From Mastigias papua (taxonomy: Eukaryota; Cnidaria; Scyphozoa; Rhizostomeae; Mastigiidae): a DNA stretch of 64,000 nt. A program made the translations under genes and the position numbers. Within the stretch, counting starts at the first letter, position 1. Each line of letters begins with the position of its first letter. The notes under the pieces are model-generated. The model had not been told where the DNA came from, made no database searches, and worked only from the letters and a program-made list of their open reading frames with translations. Below are positions 47,144-58,400 of this stretch, in pieces. The DNA lies in contig OZ025268.1 in assembly GCA_964019165.1 (NCBI GenBank), forward strand, positions 1,022,001 through 1,086,000, given 5' to 3'.

Positions 47144-50000
47144 ATGTCTCTTTTAGCAACATCCTATCGTTTTGAGCGTGAGAGCGTAAACTCAAAAGCC
47201 TTGCAGCGAGCTATTGCGAGACAGAATTCCAGAATTAAGGTAATTGTTGATATTAAATCTTGGTTTGAGAATTGAACGATACCACTGTCTTTATTCGGCC
47301 AGTCTGAGATACAGATTGTAAACGGGTGTTGTTGTAAACACTGTAACCCCTTACTATATAATATAATAGCTATTTCGCATTAAGAAACTTAGAAATCCCT
47401 TTCTGCTTTAGCAGCTTCATAAATGTCTTTTACCAATGTGCTCCATCTTTTTCTGTCTTGTGCCAGTAATCTGAGATTTCTCATATCGTCTATAGATTTA
47501 AGCTGGGTGAAATTATACTTGTTGTTGTGTGTGTAGTTCGTAAGCCTTATTATGTCATTGTGTAGTGAGTTTGGCAGTGTAGTTGTGGGTCTTCCTCTAA
47601 AGTTCTTTGAGTTCGAATTTTCAAAATAATAGTTCATGGCTTTCTGTGCCGGTGTTTCTGGACTTAAACGTAGTACGTGACCAAAAACTCTTACTCATAC
47701 CACTAATTTGGTAGATTTAGCCAAAATACATTTTTACTCTTTTTTAAGTGCATGTTCCTTGGCTGTGTCTGACCATTTCTAATAGAAGACTTTTCTCATC
47801 AAAAGAATTTAATTATGAATCAACCGTACACACGGTTTCTAAACTGCTGGATGTCGAAAGGATTAAGATGTAGGCAAAGAGAGCATTAATTCTTTTCCTG
47901 AATCTAAATTCTGATACCAATAAGCTAAACTAAATGTAATTCTGCCTCAAGGTAGCTAATTGATTTGTTGATATATTACTCCAAGCCAGAATAGAGCAAG
48001 GGAAATTAGGTATGTCTATTCTTGTGGTAGTGATCATTACTCATAGTGTTATCCAGGAAGCGCTAGCCCTTCTTTGTGCTTCTTTAGCATAACCTTTATT
48101 GCTAAGATGACTGTACACTTTTTCTACAGGAAGATGAATATTATGCAGACAGTTCAAAGGAAGATGAATTGTGAGTTGACTCTTCTACTACACGTGTTTT
48201 TTATAAGAAAGACATTTTTTTCCAGAGGGTCAATTTTCTTAACTTTTCATGAATTTCAGGCTGAGATTTTCTTAAGATGTTCTTAATTTTTGCAGGAATA
48301 AACTGGCTGAAACATGCTACTCTGTATTTGTTGGGCCACCATAGGTCTCGATCTTTGTATGAGAGTTTGCAGAAATGAGTCAATATCAATTTCTGGCCTG
48401 TAAAGAAGATGAACTGTAATTTTCTTAGCATTTTCCTGAACTTCAGCCTTGTGATTTTCTTAGGATTTTCTTAATATTTTGGCCATTTCAGCCTCATTTT
48501 CTTATAAACTTTTTTCTTATAAAAAACACGTGTATTTTCATTATCATAACTAAATATCTCTTTCAAGAATTTAATCATGAAAGTAATGTACCAGATAAAT
48601 TATTAAATGATCCAAGCTTGAAAATTTTTATTTAGACTTTTTCATATTTAATATACTATATATTGTGCTTGCTTGCATAAAATTTAAAGTTCTAGTAAAG
48701 ACTATTTAGACTTTCCCTAACTTAGTAAATACTTAGTTTTGTTAACATGTCAACTTATGCTCTCCAAGAAGTTTTTGGCTTAATTGCATTGGTCCAGTTC
48801 TGCTTTTTTACTGAAAGATGTTGTGCATAGAATAAGTGTGTTTTGACTGTAAGTTTTCAAAAAACCATTTGAAGAATAATTATTACACTTTATGGTGTTT
48901 AGGAATGCAAGAGTTAATGAGATAGCAAAATGGTCAGAGAGACTTGAAGAGGTTTGATGATCTGTGTTTTTGTTGATTATCCATTTGTGGATTGCTAAGG
49001 GAAGACTTTCATTGCACTAATTCAGTTGATGATAGTGTCCTTCTAACTTAATAAGTTTTACAAATAGCATCTAATGGGACTATTTACCATATGAATGACA
49101 TATCCAAAAAAGTGAATAGATATATTGGCCATATATAGTGCTGGGGGCACTGAAGTGTATGGGGTGGGGTGCTAAGTTCCTCCACTTTCTTGACAATTTG
49201 GTAAGCTAGATTTGTCCAAAAATGTCCTAAAATTATTTAAAGTTTCTCACACAACAAATCAATGATTTCATGTGCAATTTACAATCTATAATGAGTCTAT
49301 CTATGTGAAAACTCTTCATAGAAAGTTAAAAATCTTACTCATAAACTTCATTATGTGATATCCTTTCAAGCTATATCAATTTAGCATATTATCTATTTGC
49401 CCTTAGACCTTAATAAACACCTTAATAAATATATCAACTTTGCCTTTTCTGTAGGCAAGTGAAGGAAGAAAAATCAGGAGAGAATTCAAAGCAGTTGGAA
49501 AAGAACTTGAACTTGCAGGAAAAGCATTAATTAAGGTATGGAGAATCTTGTCCATGCTTCAAATCAGTGACATATAAGCAAACTGACAGAAAGGGGAGCT
49601 GTTTGTACAACTTTATACTTCACACTTTGTGAACTCTCAACTTTCAATTAGAATGGTTTTGTGATGGAAAATAAGTCATTTTCTGTTTTCTAATGATACT
49701 TGCATTACTTATTTTGTTTCCACTTCCAAGATGTATGTGTGGGGGGGGGGCTGTGTTCCTTCAAGTTGCAGCTGGGGCCTGAGCCCCCTCTTCACCACTA
49801 TTTCAAACCAAATTCTTATTATGTCCAGAAGCACAATACAGCCAATATTCTAACTCACTGCTTCTTTTACATTCTAATTTGAATTACTTTCTTCATAGGT
49901 CCGAAGGGCTCAGTTGAAAAGTTTATTGGAAGGTGAGAGAATACAGTTTGAGGAGGAACTTGCATCTTTAGGAAAAGCATTTTATTTCGAAAGACTTTAA
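47144..50000 (+). CDS. CFAP141: CFAP141 (C1orf189-like axonemal protein)
   Basis: CFAP141 is a microtubule inner protein of motile cilia and sperm axonemes. Five exons join in phase: 47144-47239, 48130-48170, 48903-48951, 49455-49535, 49899-50000, giving 122 residues (human about 101). The C-terminus is diagnostic: ELELAGKALIKVRRAQL, then FEEELASLGKAFYFERL, where the human protein ends QELNQMGKAFYVERF. IAKWSERLEEA corresponds to the human region around VDRW. Exon 2 (41 nt, acidic EDEYYADSSKEDE) is supported by a pyrimidine-rich acceptor, a perfect GTGAGT donor, and the fact that it alone reconciles phase 0 of exon 1 with phase 2 entry of exon 3. An RFX X-box precedes the start. Intron 1 holds an RT fragment and intron 2 a MITE starting 20 bp after exon 2. 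Confidence 0.87.
47389..47690 (-). mobile_element. Non-LTR retrotransposon 3' ORF fragment
   Basis: The minus strand reads FGHVLRLSPETPAQKAM, then FRGRPTTTLPNSL, then MRNLRLLAQDRKRWSTLV and a stop. This GH-R-P ... RGRP ... L-x-x-LA-x-DR-x-x-W pattern is the typical C-terminal tail of RT-encoding LINE elements. Only the last ~100 codons are present. It is a different family from the 24369 fragment and lies in CFAP141 intron 1. Confidence 0.85.
48190..48533. mobile_element. ~340-bp MITE with TA target site
   Basis: Termini CACGTGTTTTTTATAAGAAA (from 48191) and its exact reverse complement ending at 48530 form a 20-bp TIR, flanked by TA on both sides, as for Tc1/mariner-type insertion. No ORF. 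It begins 20 bp downstream of CFAP141 exon 2. Confidence 0.85.
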
Positions 50001-50076
50001 TTCATGTGATGTAGATGAATTGTAGATATTAGATTACTAATTAATTAAGTTCTGTTTAAGGCCTTTAAGTACTTAC

Positions 50077-50432
50077 CCTCGGTCTCTCTTGGACTTGTGT
50101 GTGCTCTGGCAGGTATCACTTTTCTACGTATATTTTCTTGTTGCAGGACTATTCCAATCTCAAAACTGCCAGATTTCTTCTCATAGCTCATTGATCCCAT
50201 TTTCAATGTAAACAGTTGTTTGTTTCCACGCAAAAATTTCTCGAGTCGCACACAGGTCACAATGTCCTCCTGCAATCTTCCATTCTCCACTCCTTCGAAA
50301 CGTGATATCTCCCCACTGGGTGACAGAACAAGTGTACTTATTCAGCTACCCCCTGGAAGGGGTGTAGTTTTGCACAGGATAGGAATTCCAAATCAGCCGA
50401 AAATGGGTTTTGTTTCGCGTGAATCGACTCAT
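50077..50432 (-). CDS. Candidate gene start and coding exon, unrecognised
   Basis: Two pieces. An ATG at 50432 opens a 28-codon frame (MSRFTRNKTHFRLIWNSYP...) that ends in TAG at 50346. Separately, 50077-50315 is a strong internal-exon candidate: acceptor CTTGTTCTGTCACCCAG, 79 whole codons, donor GTAAGT. It encodes a soluble, basic protein (VTCVRLEKFLRGNKQLF, then KMGSMSYEKKSGSFEIGI) of no family I know. The two could be joined in phase only by a 34-nt GTAGCT...CCCAG intron, which is shorter than normal in animals, so the link is unsure. The ATG segment is homologous to the divergent ORF at 50652. Downstream exons were not found; the gene would run antisense towards or across CFAP141. Confidence 0.5.
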
Positions 50433-50651
50433 TTTCGTTCTGAAGTCAAGTTGCACTCGCAGAGCAAAAATGCATTTACATAGTTTAACAACAAGATTTC
50501 ATTCGGCATTCCCGAGAAAAATGCTATGCTCTTCATGCAAATACACAACTATTTAATTTATCAATTACACAATGAAATGATATTTCAAGCTCGCGGATGT
50601 CACGTGAAAAGTGATTTAATATTCTCCTGCGAGTGCTGCTTGTTTCCGAAA

Positions 50652-50816
50652 ATGAAAATGAGTCCGCTATCGCTGAACGAAACTCATTTTCGGGAGATGT
50701 GGAAGTCTTCCCCTGTGCAAAACTCGAAGTGGTACATGGATTTGAAAAGACCAAGACAGACTTTTGTGACTAAGAGTCCAAGATTTGTAAATTTGACAGA
50801 TGCCCATATCGAGTAG
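50652..50816 (+). CDS. Candidate small ORF, divergent paralogue of the 50432 start
   Basis: A 54-codon frame from ATG at 50652 (second ATG at 50658) to TAG. It contains NETHFREMWKSSPVQN, matching NKTHFRLIWNSYPVQN of the minus-strand ORF at 13 of 22 positions from the shared MS start, with many third-position differences. The remainder is basic (DLKRPRQTFVTKSPRF). It may be a complete microprotein, or a first exon spliced at GTAAAT after SPRF. I recognise no family. Confidence 0.4.
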   Translation: MKMSPLSLNETHFREMWKSSPVQNSKWYMDLKRPRQTFVTKSPRFVNLTDAHIE

Positions 50817-52499
50817 AATGATGAGATCATACACAGACAACTCCTAAATTCATCAATATTAAGTATTTTTGAATACAAATCGGGTTATAAGACTTGCGAA
50901 ATGTGCGTGTAATGTTATACATTTATACAAAACAAAGCTTCATATGAGCTTACGTTGTCTATTCGTATACACAGTACACAACGGGCAACAACCAAAATAT
51001 CGATTATGACAATGTTTCTAAACCTTAACATGTCCACAGTATTTATATTAGGGTAATACAATAGAAGTAAAACTACATCATTGGCCTTAGAATAACACAA
51101 ATCTAGGTCGTTGATTCCTATTAGCATAACTATACAAAGGGTGTGGCCTAGGACAATCATGCAGTACTATTTGAAAGGAGCACAAAGTCGACTGATTATG
51201 TATCTGAGGGAAAGAGCAAACATATGACAATATGCTGCATTGTGGGTTTAATGTCAACAGAACTGTTTATGTTCCATGAATGGGTAAAGATGTGAGAGCC
51301 AACTAGGCGAACTGCAGCCAACTGGGGGCACAAAGTACCATTTTTTCTTGAGAAGTGGTTCTGGATTAAGCTTATGTGAACTATGTCTTTTCATACTAGT
51401 CTACTGTTTCATTGAGATAATGGCAAGAAAGTTAAACAATCTCATTCTGATATTAAAATACGTAATGAAAATCGTAAAACACCCAGAAAACAAATTAATA
51501 ATTTGGAAAGAGAAACATAAGAATTAAGATAACAAATAGTGAATTCAAATCTAACATTTTTAAGTTAAGAACCAAAACAGAAATGTGTTCACATCACACT
51601 CTGAAATCAACTATCTAATCAACTCGTGATAACGTACGTATGTCGAAGTGCGTTATGAAACATCTAAACCTATTGCTGCCTTGACATACATGCTTTATCA
51701 ACTTTATTATCAGCTAGATAACATCTCTAACCCTGACAATTACTCACTAAGACGTAAACAAGAGCAAGTGTCTTGCCTATTTTAACTGTCTTGCTATAGA
51801 GGTACACTGCCTGCAGCCCGATGACATTCCACAAATAAATCTCAACTCAAAAAATGACAGATTTTTTAACACAAGATATTATACTCGGTTATAGCAAGCT
51901 GTTTAGGTTGCTGCATATGAATTGGTAATAAACAATCCAAACACTTCCGATACGTGACATATTTTTCAGATGTAATTGGGGGAATGGATGCAAAAATTGG
52001 TTAAAGGGATGGCGATTTCTGTACATACAATCTAAAACCTCAAATTTGACTTAAAATACGAAGAGAGTACACTGCATGGGTTGATAGAATCTGGAGTGAC
52101 AGAAAGATTGTGTGTATACAGAGAAGACTTGGTCGGCCAATGATATAATAAATAGGTGGTAATAATAGTAGACAATGATGCAAATATATGCTGAAAATAT
52201 TGAAAGAGGGCAAAAACTCGCATACAAAATCAAAGACATTACATGTCCTTTTACAGCAACTTTAGGGCATAATGTATTCCGGGTAATTACCCTGTATGAA
52301 GCACTGCCGTGAATGCCATTTTGCGATAAGGTTTGGGGGTAAAAATTGGCCTATTGAGGGTACAAGTAAAATAATAAATCGGAATAGGCATAGGGGATCG
52401 TGTCGTCATCAAGTTTCATTTGAAACTACCCTATCCAGTATTCCATTTCACCAGGAAATTTTTCTTCAGTAGGAATGCGTAAAATTCTCTTATTAGGGT
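50817..52499. other. Intergenic, no supported gene
   Basis: Short frames only, on both strands, with no splice-consistent exons. It separates the divergent ORF pair from the 3' end of the RhoGAP gene. Confidence 0.5.
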
Positions 52500-55400
52500 C
52501 TACCTAGGATAGAATTTATTGAACTCTTGTTTTGACTGATCTTGACCAGTTCTCCATTGCTGTACTCGAACAAGATCACCCTTTCCTGCACCGATAGTCT
52601 TCACCCCTGAAACATCCCCACGTTTCGATGGTGGTTGAAAATTCACGTTCCTTTCATCCGAACCTGACTTCACTGATGGATGTCTCGCCGATTTATTTGT
52701 TGAGTGATAATCAGTATCTGGAGCGGCTTGCCGCTGTAAACTATTCAACAACGCAGCAAGCTCGTTGTTCTCGTTTTTGGGATCGCCCATCTGCGATTCT
52801 TGAAGTAACTCAACGACTTGTTGCACATTTCTATCAAACCTTTGTAGCGAAGATTCAATATCGCGGTGTCGTGCTAGGCTATCAAAATTAGACGAAGAAA
52901 GTTGGTTTGGAACACTACGGTGGGCAGGAAACTGTGAGATATCAGATGCCGAGACGATAACTCTTTGTGTCGGACTAGTTACTCTTGGACCTTGATTAAA
53001 CTGTGATTTTTGACGTAAACTCGCGACTTTTTGCTCATCTGTCTTATTACACTCGTTATCATAGATACTCTTCGATTTCGTAGTGTCCTGTAAAATGTTT
53101 GATACCTTTTTCTCCAATTCTTGCTTCTTTTGTTTAAAACTATCAAACCTGGCCGCCATATCAGGTGTATAAACTGGCATATTCAGTTTGGTTGCACTTA
53201 GGCCGATCACTTTAGTTTTTAATGGTTTATCCAGTCCCCTGATCGATGCAGCAAAATCAGCTTTCTTTGAAGTTGTTTGCGTGGCATAATTATAACTTCT
53301 AGAGAGATCAACATTATCAATAGGTGACGTAGTTGAGTTCGAAGAAGAAGAAGACAAGTTCCTCCGCACTAATTTGCCATCCTTCTCTTGGAAATTGGGG
53401 TCCAACAGAATTCGTAATTTCTCATCTAAACTTTTTGCACCGAGGTTATCAATTGTTGTTATACTCCTTGGAGGAAGGTCCTCCGAAGAGGGTACACATT
53501 CGCCAACTGGTGATGATTTGTTATCATCATCAGATATTTCGAATTGCCCTAAAAACAAATCCAGTTGCTTCTTTTCCCGTTCTCGTTGTTCGATTTCGGC
53601 GGGTGTCAAAGCGTAAACAGGAGACTTCTCTTCCCTAGAAGCATTTTCTGATATTCGCCTTGACAAAACTTGATATTTCCTTGGCGCAATGGGACTCGAC
53701 AAAGAATCCAAGCTTTCTTTTCGGCTACTTGAGTTACTATCACTTGTGGTGCTTACTGTATCATCACTGTCCCTTACATTTGAAGGAAAACTTTCATCGC
53801 CTAAACTATCGTTTTCTTCCAGTCTCAGGTCCTGCATCGTTCTCTCGCGCTCTTTATCAATCTTCTCCTTTTCTATTTGACGTTTTTCGCTCGCGGCTTG
53901 GTGTTCAACGCTAACTTGCTGCAACCTAAGCCTCGTTTTCTCGCTCAGCATGGCAGCTTTATACGCCTCGTTCCCATGATCCTTTCTACTGCCATCTCTT
54001 ATTGTTACTTCAGCACGGAATGGTATTTGCAAAGTAATATTGGCACCATTGTTATTCAAACCTCTATCTGCAGAGTTCCTTCTTGCTTCTGGTTTTAACT
54101 GTCTGGAACTGGCCTCATTTGAAGGAGCAGGTCCATTAGAACCAAGAGGTATGGCTCGGCTATATTTTGATTTCATTTTGGATTTTACGCGGACAGGATC
54201 ATCATCGTTTTCGCCTTCAGAATTATAAACAGGCCTAGAGTTAGAAATCACATCTGATGACAAAATTTGTGGATCTGATGCGAGTCTTCGTAAATGACTA
54301 TTTACATGTACTCCATCTTCGTTTTGACCAACTGGCATGGTATCCGATTCCGGACTCGCGAGCTGGTCCTGTTTTCCCATTTTCTTTGAGAAGACTGGCG
54401 AAATTGCTTTGTTGCGGATCTTAAGGGATATGCCACTTGTGAAATTCGTTAAGGACATGATGGCAGATGCCACTCCCTGTTGTAAAATAATTAACACAAA
54501 AAAGGTAAGATATCAAAGAGCATAAACGGCAGAAGACGAAAATCGAATCAACACAAGATTCTGTACATCCCAAGCAGAAAAAGTTCTTCAAGCAAACTAA
54601 AATCTCGTAACGAGTAGACAATACACAAATTCTGCGGTTACTTAAGGCCTTCAATGCAAACATTAGTGAAAGGTAAAATCCCTATTAGAAATTTTGAGAT
54701 AACCCTCGTAAGTGAGTAATGTCATAAACACACTCTTTCAACAAGAACCAGGAATAAAGTGCCTGAAATTCCACAAAGAATGAAATCAACAGATGAGCAA
54801 ATTAAATCTTCATACCTTATCCTTTGCATCCTTTGGAGCTGCTACTGCTTTAACAGGCTGCTCTCCTTAAAACCAAACAAATCAGGAATTAAACCAAGTC
54901 GTACAGTAGATGGGGAATATACAGTATTCGTAGTATCATAAATCAAAATGTAGGAGCACTGAAATGTATAAAAACCACATAAATATATTCCATAAATTAT
55001 ACGATTATTTAAAACGAAGTCAAACAATCATGGAAACTCTTCTTTAATCCTTACCATCATAACTTTCCGCCATTTGCCCTAAGGATTCAAGGAGTCCTTT
55101 CGAAGCAACATATGATCGACCTCCTTCATTTTCGTTCTAAAGAAAACAGGAGAGCAAATAACCAATTACGGGTCGGGATAAGCATAAACTGCCATGATGG
55201 AAACTTTGTCACAGGGAAACAAGCTAGAAGATGTCCTAGCCTTAACATTAAGAAGTTAATCTCATAAAAATAATTGGGAAACCGTGTCCTAAAATGCTGT
55301 GCGTATGTGCATACGTATGTGCGTCCATGCGTGAAGATAGGTATATGGAAATAAAAAGACCGTTGCCTAAAAAATTATGTGAATTTAGGAATGAAAAGCA

Positions 55401-58400
55401 AAGTAGTATACAAAAGAGCAAACAAAAACCTTTGTAACTTCCTGCGTGGCACATTCTACGTTGTCGTCAGCAGTATAGATCCAATCGGCCTAAATTAAAG
55501 ACAAAAAAATTGAAGGTACAAAACAACTCACACACAAAGCATAAACAATGCTCCAAATGTTGGTTTTATGACACTTACCGAACACCATTACTCTTACATC
55601 AAATCCATGAAAAAGAGCTATTTACAGTAATTAAATTTAAAAGAAGCAAGTGCTATACATGGTGAGTGAACTGTCTCATCGGAGGAGAGTAAATGATCTT
55701 AAATGAAGTATTAAATGGTCTAATATAGGTAGCTCTATACATCAGTGCATTTATGATCTTTCTAAGTCACGCTACCTGGTGGATAAGCGTCTCAATAATT
55801 CTACATTGGTCAGACATATCTTTAACCATTGAGACCATATTCTCGTCACTTGTTCGCACAACTGTTGGTCCAAAGACGATTGCCAGATTTTTCGGTTCCA
55901 TCTTTGAAGTAAAAAAAAACAAAAAAAATTAAATTCGCAAAATGAAAAAGGAAAATTTTGTATGCCAATAGAATGTTAAATAGAACGAGAGAATCTATTC
56001 TAACTTTTTGCAGTAAAGTTTGCTATCCTTTTTTCTTAATTAGATTAATATATCCACATGTCTTCACTAATAAAATCTCAGGCGAACAATAACGCTGAGG
56101 GAGAACTGCAGTTATAAACTGCAAACAGATATTCCACAGACAAAGGGAAGTTCATGTTATGAAAATTAACAAAAAATGACAACCTAGGAAGAATGTTTAA
56201 GTAATCTGGTTAATTTAAAAATGCTTCTATTTTGCCGTAAGAATTAGTAATTGGTAAATCCAACTGTTCCTTTTATGTGTCGCATAAACAAAAAGTAATG
56301 GCTAACCTTGTTCTTCTCTGAATGATCTGCGATGAGCCGGAGATGTTTTATTAGAAATTGAAGTGTTTGGTGATGATAATCAGGTAGGCTACGAATCTGT
56401 GCAAATCAGAAAAGCACCAAAATATAACAACAGGCTAGTTAAAGTAACATGGGTACGTAAATCATTCAATCTATAAAATATGTGAAAAAACCAACTAAAT
56501 CTCATCGTATCAACAAGGAGGTGGAGAAATTTAAAAATTCTAAGAGCAATATTCCACAACGTATTCAAATATAAAACACAGTAAGAACCTACAAGTTGTC
56601 GAAGTGATTTCAATCTTTCATTTGAATCCTCTTCTCGGTTCGCTTCAATAAATTTTGAATACATATCTAAAAAGCAAGAAAGACATAGGTTATCAAGGGT
56701 ACGTAAAGCTCGACCTATTATCGAAAAATGATTTCTAGGTATTTTAAATGAGTAAATGATAAAGTACTAGGTTCTGGGGAAAATGACTTAAAACGATAAT
56801 GGTACCCAATATTAAATATTTAGGATAGAAATTGGGACGAAGGATTGCACAATACAATGCCGTCAAAGTTTAATGTGGCTACCGTTTAAAACCTTCTATA
56901 TGGCGAATTACACCATAAGCATAAATATATCTAATAAACTGATACACAAGCTAGAAGCTAAGGCACCTCCCAACAAAATAAAAGCGTTAATCTCAGTTCC
57001 TTTGATATCAATATTAGATTTGAAACTAAACAAAAGACTATTTCTATGTCTGTCACAGGATATCTTATTTACAATTAAACAGAAATACATTGAGATGCAT
57101 GAGAAAAAGGAACTGAAGATAAATACAAATTAAAATATTCAACTGAGGTGCTAATATTTATCAGTACATCTCTTTGGCTGGGAACTCCTACAGTCAACGA
57201 TACTGAGAAATACTCTTGTGGTCATAATGAGCAAATGTGGTTTGCATATCAATAATGAGATTTCTACCTTTGGGAATCAATGGCTCTGGCAACTTCCGTA
57301 GAAATGATTTGAGCAGGCTCCCGATGTTGTTTAAATCATGCCATTTCTAAAAAAACAACGTTCACACATTTAGCATTTCAACTGGTGGGGAAAAACACAC
57401 AAAGTGAATATCCTTGTAAACGATCAGCCAAAAAATTCTGTGAAAGGATAATTCTACTTCTAGGTACAAGGATTGAAAAATTTATACGAGGAAGTAACAA
57501 ACTAGCATTTCAATTGATATTTTGACACTTCAACAGAGATAGTCGAACTTTAAGTGCAAATTATCTCCATGCTTGAAGAAAGTTTACAACTTCGATTGCT
57601 CCTAACTGGCCCGTTCTTCAATGACAGTACCTTTCTCAGCCCATTCTTTGTTGAACTGATGTCAATACAGATATTTCAAAATTACAAGTCAAAACGAACC
57701 AATGATTAAACAAAACCTATCTATAACAAACCAAAATTTCCTAGTACGCTCAAAGTTATCAGAAAAGAAAGTTTCTATGTCCATCGTGTGGGAATAACAG
57801 CTTCTACTGAAGAGAGAAAACTTTGTCAAGTTACCTCTTCTTCAAAGTTGATCGACTCAGGATCTTTGCTATCCAATTCTTCTTGTAACAGCTGTACAGC
57901 AGCCGCATTTCCAGGGACTCTGCAGGGTTAAAAGATGCACAACATTAACTATGAGTACAAGCCAAAGCATAAAAAAGATATATTTCAAGGAAGATGGGCT
58001 TAAAAAGAAATAAACCATGGCTGCCAGTTGATACCTGTATCACCACATACAATAGAATATAACAAGATATCATAAATAGATATAAACTTAGAATCGAACT
58101 ACTTCTATTTTTTCAGTTAAAAATGCACGCTTTTTATCTTCATCAAAGTTTCCTTCCTTACACTACATTGTTTTGTTCTGCTGCTAAGTTGTAGCGCCAA
58201 ACGTGCTTAAGTACCTCAAGTTGATTTTCAAAAACACGCTATAAAACTGTTTGTCATCAAATGCTGAAGGATATGTACGAAGACAATGATTCCATTTTTC
58301 ACCTGTAAATACCCAGATAATCTAATCCTTTTGCTTCAACAACTTTGCAGCAATGCTCAATTATTACTGGAACGAACTGCAAGAGAATGAAAAACTCCAA

